A DNA stretch of 64,000 bases. Origin: Treponema pedis. Lineage in GTDB: Bacteria; Spirochaetota; Spirochaetia; Treponematales; Treponemataceae. The stretch spans positions 682,001-746,000 of the forward strand of contig NZ_CP045670.1 in the NCBI RefSeq assembly GCF_017161325.1, given 5' to 3'. Shown here in pieces: positions 29,640 through 37,567 of the stretch (positions are counted from its first letter, which is position 1; every line of letters starts with the position of its first letter). The notes below the pieces were generated by a model, which worked only from the letters and a program-made list of their open reading frames with translations, searched no databases and was not told where the DNA came from. Position numbers and translations under genes: made by a program.

Positions 29640-29785
29640 GTCCAACTTCTCACTTAACCTGCATTGCCGTGCCCGTTTAGGACTTGGCGTGGAAATTGCA
29701 TAAAAGAAACTGAACCGCTTTAGCGGCGACAGTACAAGCAATTTCCATGACAAAGACAATGTCAGCGTTGAAGCGGATGTTAGAT
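29640..29785 (-). repeat. Integron attC site H (long form, closes the RiPP cassette)
   Basis: GTCCAAC (29640-29646) and GTTAGAT (29779-29785) bound a 146-base site. Arms CACTTAACCTGCATTG and CAATGTCAGCGTTGAAGCGG are followed inward by a second hairpin, GGAAATTGC with GCAATTTCC, and a third, CCGCTTTAGCGG, making an elaborate apex. Confidence 0.88.
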
Positions 29786-30065
29786 CGCCAATTGCTGCGA
29801 AGCACTTTCCCTTAGCAATCTTTTATATTTTTGATTATATTTTCATCATAATCACTTATTGTTATAATAAATGCTACTTTATCTTTCCTAATGCCAACAT
29901 TTAGTTTATATGCTTATTTCTAAGAATAAATTTATCAGTTGATTATGATGAATTTTAGACATTACAGAAAGATTATTACATTTATTCATCAACATCATAT
30001 TGCTAAAGCAATCTAATTTCAAATCCAAATCACATGATAATTCAGAATTGCAACTTTCATTTTTC

Positions 30066-31616
30066 CTAAAAAATTAATATGTGCACATCATCACCGTCAA
30101 AATTATCCATAATGTTTGCATTATGTGAAACCAACACAAAAGTTTTATTATTGTTTTTCACAAGCGACTGCATAATTTCATAAAGCCATAAGCATGCTTC
30201 ATTACTTAAAGCAGAATCAGGTTCGTCCATTATAAAAACATCAGCATTACTATTTAATAATTTCAAGATATGTACAATTTGTTTTTGACCGGCACTTAAA
30301 TTTTCACCAAAATTTTCAACTTTTGTTTCAGCATCAATACCAACAAGTTGCAAAATAGTACTTACATCAATATTCAGCTTTTCAGAATTTTCAGTGATAT
30401 TTTCCAACACTGTTCCATTGCACAAGCATGTTGTATTTGTAATGTAGCATAATTTTTTCGGTGCAGTCGCAGAAAGTGTGCCATTCGGTTTTATTTCAGG
30501 GGCATATATATGTTCCAATCCGCAAAGACTATTCAGTAATGTCGTTTTTCCTTTTCCATTTGCGCCGCGAATTATATTTATTTTGTTGTATTCAAAATTA
30601 ATGCTTTCCCTTGAATCCTCCCAAATTATTTCTACGCTTTGCGGCAAGCTCTTCGGCACCGCACCGGAATGCTCTTTTTCATAAAGATTATTTATTCTGC
30701 CAATAGATGCACTTGCCATACTTAATTGATTCTTAGCACGTAAGCATGAAGAAAAATATTTCAGGGCTTGCGAAATCAATGTACTGATTTGTACCGCAAG
30801 CCCTGCTGTAGTTGCAGAGTCTTTTTGTTTTAGAAAAAACAAAATAATAAATGCCAATAAAATAGTTATAGTACTTACTGTTGTATACAAAAAACTTGAA
30901 ATCTGGTTATGGTATGCAATCTGAATGGAGGTTTCATTCAGAACTTCATTTACTGCATTGAAGTCATCCAAAGTATTCTTTAATCTTTGATTTGCAAAGA
31001 TATACTTAAAGTTATTATACATGTTGATAATAAAACTTTCTTTATGCACATATGCTTCTCTCTGTGCATTACTATCCTTTTTTAATATCTTATCAAAAAT
31101 GTATGAAACAAAAGATAAAATTACAAATGCAATCAAAAGTAAAACAGTAATAAGCATGCTTTTAAAAAACAAATATACACAGTAAAAAACAATTGCTAAA
31201 ATATTTATTGCGAGTACCGGGAAAAAGCCAAATAAAATTGGCATGAGCCTATTTACATCATTATTCAAAAGTTTAACTGTGTCAGCCGCATTACGTGAAT
31301 ACACATCATACCATTTTAAATTTAAAAACTGATATGTCAGTCTTTGCGACAAATCAGCATAAACTTTTTTTCCTACATGCTTTGCTAAAAGCACATTCAA
31401 AAAATTCACACATACTAACAAAACTATAACTAAAATATATTTCAGAAAGTCATTGTAATTTTCTGGTATCATTTGACTTGCAAAATAAATATCAATCACT
31501 TTTTTTAAATAATATGTTTCAAAAAAAGTTATTATAGCAATACCCCCATGAACACAAAACCACAGTATTTGAACTTTCCAAAATAGTGCACCAAGTCGTT
31601 TAATTAAATCTTTCAT
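30066..31616 (-). CDS. ABC exporter of the RiPP cassette
   Basis: 516 aa with an N-terminal exporter membrane domain and a C-terminal ATPase: Walker A GANGKGKTTLLN, signature LSAGQKQIVHIL, Walker B VFIMDEPDSAL and H-loop VSHNAN. No C39 leader-peptidase domain is fused, so the leader must be cut by another protease or remain on the product. The start overlaps the radical SAM stop by four bases (ATGA), so translation is coupled. Inferred role: export of, or self-protection against, the modified peptide. Confidence 0.85.
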   Translation of the reverse strand: MKDLIKRLGALFWKVQILWFCVHGGIAIITFFETYYLKKVIDIYFASQMIPENYNDFLKYILVIVLLVCVNFLNVLLAKHVGKKVYADLSQRLTYQFLNLKWYDVYSRNAADTVKLLNNDVNRLMPILFGFFPVLAINILAIVFYCVYLFFKSMLITVLLLIAFVILSFVSYIFDKILKKDSNAQREAYVHKESFIINMYNNFKYIFANQRLKNTLDDFNAVNEVLNETSIQIAYHNQISSFLYTTVSTITILLAFIILFFLKQKDSATTAGLAVQISTLISQALKYFSSCLRAKNQLSMASASIGRINNLYEKEHSGAVPKSLPQSVEIIWEDSRESINFEYNKINIIRGANGKGKTTLLNSLCGLEHIYAPEIKPNGTLSATAPKKLCYITNTTCLCNGTVLENITENSEKLNIDVSTILQLVGIDAETKVENFGENLSAGQKQIVHILKLLNSNADVFIMDEPDSALSNEACLWLYEIMQSLVKNNNKTFVLVSHNANIMDNFDGDDVHILIF

Positions 31617-32569
31617 AAGTCCTCACAGTTAAATTTATACTCATGAGTAAATAGTTTTGTCATTTCACAACGCATTTTCTTGTCTTTTCCAAAAAGACGA
31701 ATATTAATTGGACAACTACACACACTCCTTTGCTCACAGTACTCACATTCTTCAGTATACACGCAATACTTTTCATGCAAGGCTCTTGACTCATCTAAAA
31801 CAGTCCTAAAGTTGTCACAGTAAAACAAATTACCTTCTGTGTGAAAAGGGAACGGAATGCATGGACGCACAATACCCTGTGGTTGCACCACCAAACCAGT
31901 ATCTGGTATATTACAATGCGTGGGCAATAATCTTTCTTTGAATTGTCGTCCTGCACTATTGTATAATTTAATAATGTCATCATATGGCATTTGAACCTTC
32001 AAAGGGGATATTTTACCATTAAGTGTTGGCATAAAAAAACAATAAAAAAATGCCGTATCATGATTTTTTAAAAAGTCTAAAAGTAAATTTACATTTTTAA
32101 TTTTATTGGTAACAATTAATTTATAGTATGTACTAATACCACTGTTACTCAATTTATCAATATTTGAAAACACCCTTTCATATGAATCAGTATTCGTAAC
32201 ATCTAAATACTCAGTTTTTGAAAAACCATAAATACTAATCCACAAAATTGCAGGAGGTTTCGATTTAAATAGCTCAACAATTGCGTCTGATATTAAAGAT
32301 CCATTAGTGGTGAGTGCTACCTGAAAGCCATTATCGTATAACACAGAATAAATCAAATTAAAATCTGGGTGTAACAATGGCTCACCACCCATCAAATAAA
32401 CCCTCTGCACTTCGTACTCATTTAAAAAATCTAATAGCACCGCTAGATTTGTAATGTCAAAAAAGCATGGTGCAACAACTGCACCATGCACATAGCAATG
32501 AATACAACTGAAGTTACAACTATATGTCAACTCAAGGGTTACGCAAATAATATCATATTTTCTGCTCAA
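31613..32569 (-). CDS. Radical SAM/SPASM peptide maturase
   Basis: 318 aa. SCNFSCIHC gives the CX3CX2C motif that binds the catalytic 4Fe-4S cluster and SAM, and YLMGGEPLLHPDF is the GGE motif. The C-terminus has a SPASM domain: CX12GX4C (ending GIVRPC), then CEYC, VCSC and a final Cys at KMRC, enough ligands for auxiliary clusters. SPASM enzymes install thioether or carbon-carbon cross-links in ribosomal peptides. The start is TTG at 32569, overlapping the PqqD-like gene by 17 bases. The order of precursor, RRE, maturase and exporter makes a RiPP function likely; the cross-link type cannot be read from sequence. Confidence 0.9.
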   Translation of the reverse strand: MSRKYDIICVTLELTYSCNFSCIHCYVHGAVVAPCFFDITNLAVLLDFLNEYEVQRVYLMGGEPLLHPDFNLIYSVLYDNGFQVALTTNGSLISDAIVELFKSKPPAILWISIYGFSKTEYLDVTNTDSYERVFSNIDKLSNSGISTYYKLIVTNKIKNVNLLLDFLKNHDTAFFYCFFMPTLNGKISPLKVQMPYDDIIKLYNSAGRQFKERLLPTHCNIPDTGLVVQPQGIVRPCIPFPFHTEGNLFYCDNFRTVLDESRALHEKYCVYTEECEYCEQRSVCSCPINIRLFGKDKKMRCEMTKLFTHEYKFNCEDL

Positions 32570-32837
32570 CTAAAGCCCCAGCATTACACAATATCTCAAG
32601 CACTTTGGAAATAACCACAGTATCAACAGAATATAACTCTGCTAACTCTGTTTTTAACACATCAACACTAGTAGGCAAAAGACGGAAAATACTAGAAAGT
32701 ATCTGTAAATCTATATAACACTTACCGCCCAACTTAACCCCCGCATTACACTGGGGGTAGATTAGAACCTTACCAGAGTATATGTGCGAAAGCTTCATTA
32801 CAACGCTTTCCCCAATTCTTATATTCATACTATTCAT
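32553..32837 (-). CDS. PqqD-like RiPP recognition element (RRE) protein
   Basis: 94 aa with the PqqD layout: an N-terminal strand pair (KVLIYPQCNAGVKLGGKCY), a helix at YIDLQILSSIFRLL, then a winged-helix part (VLKTELAELYSVDTVVISKVLEIL) ending LCNAGALVEQ. PqqD-type domains bind the leader of the precursor and present it to the radical SAM enzyme. It starts 16 bases after the precursor stop and overlaps the maturase start, so the three are coupled. Pairwise identity to PqqD is low, so the call leans on fold pattern plus context. Confidence 0.75.
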   Translation of the reverse strand: MNSMNIRIGESVVMKLSHIYSGKVLIYPQCNAGVKLGGKCYIDLQILSSIFRLLPTSVDVLKTELAELYSVDTVVISKVLEILCNAGALVEQKI

Positions 32838-32852
32838 CTACTAAACAACAAT

Positions 32853-32981
32853 TTACTTACTCCCAGCACCTGGATCTTCCCCTACTGGCCATGGGTTGTC
32901 ATCGCTACCTGAACATGCGCAGCATGGAGTAATGACCACAATAATACGTTGCAATTCATCCGTAAAATCAAACTTGTCCAT
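32853..32981 (-). CDS. RiPP precursor peptide, 42 aa
   Basis: A 42-codon gene opens with ATG after CTAAGGAGG, the strongest ribosome binding site in the cassette. The peptide starts MDKFDFTDELQRIIVVIT, an acidic then amphipathic leader, and continues PCCACSGSDDNPWPVGEDPG to AGSK. Three cysteines lie within four residues (positions 20, 21, 23), followed by Ser, Asp, Asn, Pro and Trp residues that suit thioether or other radical cross-linking. There is no Gly-Gly cleavage site before the Cys cluster. It is first in the operon and has its own promoter. I know of no named family with this core. Confidence 0.85.
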   Translation of the reverse strand: MDKFDFTDELQRIIVVITPCCACSGSDDNPWPVGEDPGAGSK

Positions 32982-32999
32982 ATAGACCTCCTTAGTAAG

Positions 33000-33028
33000 A
33001 GTATAGCATATTTATTTTGAAATATCAA
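33000..33028 (-). promoter_or_regulatory. Promoter of the RiPP operon
   Basis: On the minus strand TTGATA (33023-33028) and TATACT (33000-33005) are exactly 17 bases apart, with TGC before the -10 giving an extended element. The predicted start lies about 12 bases before the precursor's ribosome binding site. The cassette therefore carries its own promoter, unlike most integron cassettes. Confidence 0.75.
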
Positions 33029-33213
33029 GATAAAAATATTCTTTTTCGTAAAAAATTAAGTATCATAAACACAAAACAGTCCAGAAAACCTATATTTTAT
33101 TACATCCTCAATGAGTTAAAATACTTAATATAAAAGTTTTATTTTCCTGATTAAGTTTTAATGTATAAAACTTATATATTTTTCGATATTTTAATTAATC
33201 GTGCGAAGTGTCG

Positions 33214-33335
33214 TTCTAACATTCGCTTAACCTGTGGTTTCGTGCCCGAAGGACTTGGTGAGACTTGTGCGTCAGGAACGAAGCAACAGCACAAATCGTG
33301 ACAAAGAAAACATCAGGTTGAAGCGGGTATTAGCT
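33214..33335 (-). repeat. Integron attC site I (long form)
   Basis: TTCTAAC (33214-33220) and ATTAGCT (33329-33335; one change from GTTRRRY) bound 122 bases. Arms ATTCGCTTAACCTG and CATCAGGTTGAAGCGGGT are canonical. The expanded apex shares CGTGCCC..GGACTTGG with site H. Confidence 0.85.
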
Positions 33336-33355
33336 GAATTCTTTATTTTATTATG

Positions 33356-33706
33356 TTAAGTAAAATAGCATCTAAATAATCTGAATATAGGAGATGTTAA
33401 CCGCTCAAACAGAACAAGATTTGATTTATTTAAGAATATTAAAGCTTTTTTAATATCCCATCCGGAATAATCATCAATAGCATTTATTGGTAACTCAATT
33501 ACATCTCGTTTGGGCAACACCTGAATGTACCAATCTGGATTGTTTTTATAAATAAATCTAATATCATAATCACTATCTGTTGATTCAAATCCCCAAGCTC
33601 GAGATCCTGACTCAACAGCTAGAATTATTTTAATTTGATAATCTTGTTCTATTTGTGCGAGTTTTTTCTCAATATTTACTCTCATTCCATATTCAATTTC
33701 ACTCAT
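33356..33706 (-). pseudogene. YcgL-type nucleotidyltransferase, C-terminally truncated
   Basis: From the ATG at 33706 (AAAGGA upstream) the 116-aa frame holds VESGSRAWGFESTDSDYDIRF, the GS...D.D catalytic strand of Pol-beta-like nucleotidyltransferases, then YIQVLPKRDVIELPI and WDIKKALIFLNKSNLVLFERL, typical of the YcgL (COG3541) family. Relatives are about 250 aa; here the sequence diverges after TSPI and stops close to attC I. The remaining core is only the active-site half, so activity is doubtful. Related enzymes act in toxin or stress roles. Confidence 0.65.
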
Positions 33707-33748
33707 ATAAAATCCTTTCTGATTCTTCAGCTCCGCGACGCGGACTCC

Positions 33749-33814
33749 AGCTAACATTCGCTTAACCTGCATTTGCGGCTACTCCGCAATGTCAGGTTGA
33801 AGCGAGTGTTAGAT
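33749..33814 (-). repeat. Integron attC site J
   Basis: AGCTAAC (33749-33755) and GTTAGAT (33808-33814) with arms ATTCGCTTAACCTG and CAGGTTGAAGCGAGT and a TTTGCGGCTACTCCGCAA apex, near-identical to site G. Confidence 0.92.
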
Positions 33815-33819
33815 ACTTT

Positions 33820-35070
33820 TTATTTTTCTATTACTTCCCTAACAATTCTCAGCAATAAATTAAATAGCATTTTGTTAAATCTAATATACTCTGTAATTTC
33901 TAATGAAAAACTACCGCCATGTGCTTGTGAAGACCTAAAAGAATTTAAAGTATTGATATCTTCCTTTGTTATACGTTGCTTATATCGATCAAATAGATCA
34001 ATTAGCATTTTTCTGAAGCCATATCCATTCCTAATTGCTAACATTTGCATAATTTCATCTTTATCCACCTGATCTAGTGATGATTGCCTTACTTTTTCGA
34101 TTAATCCTGAATACTTGTTTACTTGTGTTTTACCAAAGAAAAATGGATGAATACTATTTAAGAGATAAAGTTGACCTTGAACTTTTTGATCAATAAAGTT
34201 AGTTGTGAAATATGAAACTATATAGTTTTCAATAAATGGTATTTTATTCACAAATAGCAGCCAATTTTCAATGTATCGAAAAATATTACTGATTAATTCA
34301 CTAGATGGAAAAATATCCTGATTGAGATTCGCTTTGCATTCATTGAATTTTTTCCTTGTAAAATAAATATGCCGGAAAGATTCTCTGCCTGTATCATCTG
34401 TAACAAAGAATATAATTTCCTCATTTAGTGATGGATGCTGAAAAAGCAATGTAAAAAATAACTCTATTTGAAGTATAAATCTTCTAATATCATAAATACC
34501 TAGTTTTGTTTTAAATTCATATACAAGTGCATTGGTTTGATGAACTTTAAATTCATTCCTGTTTATATTATGTCGTTTATGAAATGATTCTTGATATGCA
34601 CGGTAATTAGTAAATTCATTGATAGAACTTTTTGTTTCATTTTCTATTTTGATAACCGTTCGGTTTTCTTTCGTATTTATAACTGTTTTAACAAGACTAT
34701 TGCCAATTAATGCAGAGTAATCATTATTGATAAATGATAATTTTGTTATTTTAATTTCTTCCTCATTATCAAAACGATCTCCAGTAATTAAATAGCTAGA
34801 TACAATTGTGTATTCATATAAACCATATGATGACGTACAAGAATTATATATTTCACAATTAAATAATGTTCCAAGGATGTTATTTTCTCTAATAATCACA
34901 TGCACAACATTTAGAAAGTAGCCGGTTGTTAAGTCATCCTTATCAAGCGAATTGTTGGTTAATATTTTACCGAGTATTTGACTTCCCTGTCTGACTTCTA
35001 ATATACCACTATATGATTTTCCTTCAAGAAAAAATAATGCAGTAGATTTGATATTAGTATTTGTTCTCAT
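33820..35070 (-). CDS. ApeA-like HEPN abortive-infection protein
   Basis: 416 aa in two parts. The N-terminal 280 residues are beta-rich (FFLEGKSYSGILEV...GTLFNCEIYNS) and resemble the ApeA N-terminal domain; the C-terminal 130 are helical and end with FRSSQAHGG, an R-x4-H motif of HEPN ribonucleases, preceded by LAIRNGYGFRKMLIDLFDRY. ApeA proteins abort phage infection by cleaving RNA. This fits the defence content of the array. The call is by motif and layout only. It is a single-gene cassette closed by attC J. Confidence 0.6.
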   Translation of the reverse strand: MRTNTNIKSTALFFLEGKSYSGILEVRQGSQILGKILTNNSLDKDDLTTGYFLNVVHVIIRENNILGTLFNCEIYNSCTSSYGLYEYTIVSSYLITGDRFDNEEEIKITKLSFINNDYSALIGNSLVKTVINTKENRTVIKIENETKSSINEFTNYRAYQESFHKRHNINRNEFKVHQTNALVYEFKTKLGIYDIRRFILQIELFFTLLFQHPSLNEEIIFFVTDDTGRESFRHIYFTRKKFNECKANLNQDIFPSSELISNIFRYIENWLLFVNKIPFIENYIVSYFTTNFIDQKVQGQLYLLNSIHPFFFGKTQVNKYSGLIEKVRQSSLDQVDKDEIMQMLAIRNGYGFRKMLIDLFDRYKQRITKEDINTLNSFRSSQAHGGSFSLEITEYIRFNKMLFNLLLRIVREVIEK

Positions 35071-35096
35071 TATTCTTTATGCCTCAAAATCTGTAC

Positions 35097-35163
35097 ACCT
35101 AACTTCTCGCTTAAACGGTTTTGCGGATTGACCGCAAAATCCGATTCGAAGCGCATGTTATAC
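35097..35163 (-). repeat. Integron attC site K
   Basis: ACCTAAC (35097-35103) and GTTATAC (35157-35163) with arms CGCTTAAACGG and CCGATTCGAAGC around a TTTTGCGGATTGACCGCAAAA apex; the same subfamily as site F. Confidence 0.88.
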
Positions 35164-35165
35164 GA

Positions 35166-36038
35166 TTATTCTTTAAATTTGATTTCTTCTGCATTATTTT
35201 CACTTATTATTATTGTACCATCTGGCATCATAAAAACAACTTCATCCCAATATTTTTTTGAATTCTTATGTTCTTTTGTTACATAAATAAAATAGATAAT
35301 TCATTTATTATTTTGCTCGTCTAATGGATGTAATTCATAATGCGAATAAAATAAAGGTATTTCATTTTTCCAGCTTGGATTATAAACATCTTTTATGTAC
35401 AAGTCTGCAAGTTCCTGTAATTTTTCATTTTTAATATAGTCTTTCAGATGTTTTTTCTTTAGGGAGCTATTTTGAACATCTAATAGTTCTTGACCAACTT
35501 TCCATGTACAATCATAAGTTTTTGGAGAATTAATATCTGAAGTAATTCCACTTATAAAAATCAAATCATTCCTTGAATAATTTGCCTGATACACATGAAT
35601 ATTGCGGTTTTCTGTTTTTATAATTTTTTCTTTATAAAGTTTTGAAGTATCTTCCTTGGAGAATAAAGAATTTATAAATAACTGTAAATTGTTTTCAAGT
35701 TTATAAGTTGTTCCATCTTCTTTTTTAATTACTTTACCGTTCAACCATATTTCTTCAGTTTTATCATCGATATAATAAATTTCAGCTTTATATAAAAGTA
35801 GTGCTTTTATATATTTTTCTTTTTTCGCATGCTTAAGCCGGTTAAGAAATTCTGATTTTTGATTTTCGTTTAATTTTACCGTAATGCTTTTTTCCTGCTC
35901 GTTAAGATTTCTTTTAGTAACAGTTATTTCCTTTATGTTCTCATTTTTATAAAGCATTAAAAATTCTTCATTAGTCTGAGTAAAAGCTTTCAAAAATATT
36001 AAACAATAAATTACAGTAAAAAGAATTATTCTTTTCAT
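35166..36038 (-). pseudogene. Secreted protein with an in-frame TGA near its C-terminus
   Basis: The ATG at 36038 follows AGGGAAAA and opens a signal peptide (MKRIILFTVIYCLIFLKAFT). The 245-aa product has beta strands such as EITVTKRNLNEQ and EIYYIDDKTEEIWLNGKV; no family is recognised. TGA at 35301-35303 ends the frame after EQNNK, but the same frame continues with YVTKEHKNSKKYWDEVVFMM and PDGTIIISENN to a TAA at 35166, right beside attC K. The extension is protein-like and ends where cassette genes normally end, so I read the TGA as a nonsense mutation. The shorter form may still fold. Confidence 0.6.
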
Positions 36039-36216
36039 TTTTTCCCTAAGCGCCCTAATGTTGACGTCCATCTAACATCTTTTCGACCTTTCTTCATTAT
36101 ACCATAAAAATCACTAGTTTGCAACCTAATATCCAAATAAATTTAAAAGATAAATCTTTCTACCATAAAATAATTGAGTGTATAAACATACACTTGACAG
36201 ATTAGACCTATCTTCG

Positions 36217-36405
36217 TTAAATCGCGTCCATTCGCCAAACACGAAGGCGGAGAGCTTCCATAAGGCGCATTCCCGTTCCATAGAGGAGCTTTATAAAAAG
36301 AGCGTATTCGTTATCGGGCAAAAGCGAAAATATCGTTGCAGCTTCCTCGCGGGGTCATCACGGCAGGCAGTTTTTTAGCACGGACAATGCTGTCCGTCTG
36401 TTTAA
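36217..36405 (-). pseudogene. intI: Remnant of an integron integrase (IntI)
   Basis: The minus strand reads SIVRAKKLPAVMTPR, a one-base shift, then EEAATIFSLLPDNEYALFIK and LLYGTGMRLMEALRLRV before running into stops. RAK..LP.V.T..E, then LLYGTGMR..E.LRLRV with the first catalytic Arg of tyrosine recombinases, is diagnostic of integron integrases. Box II and the nucleophilic Tyr are gone. The remnant points the same way as the cassettes, as reported for the T. denticola intI. The plus-strand open frame over it is a shadow. Confidence 0.8.
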
Positions 36406-36438
36406 AGCCCAAAGGGCTCCCTCCAATAGCAATAATCT

Positions 36439-36557
36439 TTACCGCCGTCGGGCAATAGAAACCTTGCCGGTCTTATGCACAAAAAAAATGCACATGCCTG
36501 CAAGCAGTATAAAAAAGATTGCAAAAATTAACCGTGATTCAAATGCAGCCGAAACAT
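36439..36557 (-). pseudogene. C-terminal fragment of a membrane protein
   Basis: About 38 in-frame codons read SAAFESRLIFAIFFILLAG, MCIFFVHKTGKVSIARRR, stop: one transmembrane helix and a basic tail as at the end of a transporter. No upstream partner is found. It is debris beside the integrase remnant. Confidence 0.4.
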
Positions 36558-36775
36558 GCTATAGGCGGTAAAATTCTTTCTCCGAAATAATGATAACACA
36601 GATACTATAAAATGTCCAGCATTACATTAGAATCATTATTAATACGGTAAGTTGTAAAATAAATTGCCTAAAAGAAAGCGAAAAGTTGAAGCGGGTGTTA
36701 GATTTTCTTTTTGTTAACCAATAAATAAATGGTATATGTAATAATCACGGAACTTATTACTACATATACTACAAA

Positions 36776-36922
36776 TTACTTTCCTTTTTTATTCGGATTA
36801 AGTTGCTCGCCGCGATTACCTTGATTTTGGTCATACTGACGATTTGTACCGGCTGTTCCCTTATTGGGATTTTGCATATTTGATTGATTATCAACCGGTT
36901 TTATCGGTTTATTTTTACTCAT
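36776..36922 (-). CDS. Small Asn/Gln-rich hydrophilic protein, 48 aa
   Basis: The ATG at 36922 follows GGAGAGC. The peptide begins MSKNKPIKPVDNQSN and contains NPNKGTAGTNRQYDQNQGNRG before LNPNKKGK. Very similar short proteins with the NPNKGT.GTN..YD..QGNRG pattern occur in many bacteria as hypothetical proteins; no function is known. It follows the lipoprotein gene and probably shares its transcript. Confidence 0.7.
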   Translation of the reverse strand: MSKNKPIKPVDNQSNMQNPNKGTAGTNRQYDQNQGNRGEQLNPNKKGK

Positions 36923-36945
36923 AGTTATATGCTCTCCTTATGCTT

Positions 36946-37440
36946 TTAATTTGTAAAATCAACCGTAAAGGTATTTCCTTCTAATTTTATATGGAAAGTT
37001 CCTTCCGTATATTGAGTTTTGGATTTACTATCAAAATTGTGCCATTTGCCGCTATACATAGGACTGTCAGACACCACTAAGATCATAAAATGTTGATTAT
37101 ATGGCTTAATTCGTTTAGAAGTTTTTTCGCTTACAACGACATCTTTAACAGTTATATTTTTTTCACCGCCTACAGGTATTTCAGTTTTTAACACAGGCGG
37201 AAAATCAAAAGAACTCTCCCAGTTTTCACCATTAGCAATAACTGTTTCTGTAGAGTATGACCAACCGTGTATTTCCACATAACACTTTTGACCGCTTTCA
37301 TTTTTAAATTTTAAAACGAAATCTTCTTTTGTATATTCCGCCGGCTTATTAGGACAACCTGTAATTAAAGCTACTGCACCAATTATTACAACTAATACTC
37401 CAATCATTGAAACTATTTTTTTTTGTTTCATCATTTTCAA
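36946..37440 (-). CDS. Hypothetical lipoprotein under the poly-G promoter
   Basis: 164 aa with a lipoprotein signal (VVIIGAVALITGC) followed by a small beta-rich domain (FVLKFKNESGQKCYVEIHGW ... FHIKLEGNTFTVDF). AAGGAG precedes the ATG pair. No family is recognised. It is the first gene downstream of the promoter at 37597-37628, so its surface display could switch on and off if the tract length varies. Confidence 0.7.
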   Translation of the reverse strand: MKMMKQKKIVSMIGVLVVIIGAVALITGCPNKPAEYTKEDFVLKFKNESGQKCYVEIHGWSYSTETVIANGENWESSFDFPPVLKTEIPVGGEKNITVKDVVVSEKTSKRIKPYNQHFMILVVSDSPMYSGKWHNFDSKSKTQYTEGTFHIKLEGNTFTVDFTN

Positions 37441-37542
37441 CTCCTTCTTGCAATGTCCTTTTTTTCATTGCAATTATCTTTATTTTGAAGTCGAAAAAAT
37501 GCTTTGATTGGTTCCGTGCCCGCCTGCATTAAGGAAGGTCAA

Positions 37543-37565
37543 TCCAACATTCTTTCGCTCCTTTT
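37543..37565 (-). repeat. attI- or attC-like core at the array head
   Basis: The minus strand reads GGAGCGAAAGAATGTTGGAT: the last seven bases fit GTTRRRY and the preceding bases resemble the AAGCGAATGTTAGAT end of the array's attC sites. No second half is nearby. It may be the attI insertion point or an eroded attC. Confidence 0.45.
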
Positions 37566-37567
37566 TT

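Larger units (their letters stand above)
36069..36701 (-). repeat. Split attC or attI arms around the decayed integrase block
   Basis: ATCTAACA at 36069 followed by TCTTTTCGACCTTTCTT pairs with AAGAAAGCGAAAAG...TGTTAGAT ending at 36701. The outer cores are both good attC cores and the right arm GTTGAAGCGGGT is canonical, but about 570 bases, including the intI fragment, lie between them. It is either one attC with an insertion at its apex or two eroded half-sites. Confidence 0.55.

Noticed and set aside
29786-30065. Cys-containing frame after the RiPP exporter, considered as a second precursor peptide
   Set aside because: No start codon with a ribosome binding site; the frame with ATG ends after 13 codons. 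Treated as non-coding.
36178-36378. Plus-strand open frame of 66 aa near the array head
   Set aside because: It is antisense to the IntI remnant, whose minus-strand reading gives a clear family match; the plus-strand protein has no recognisable features.
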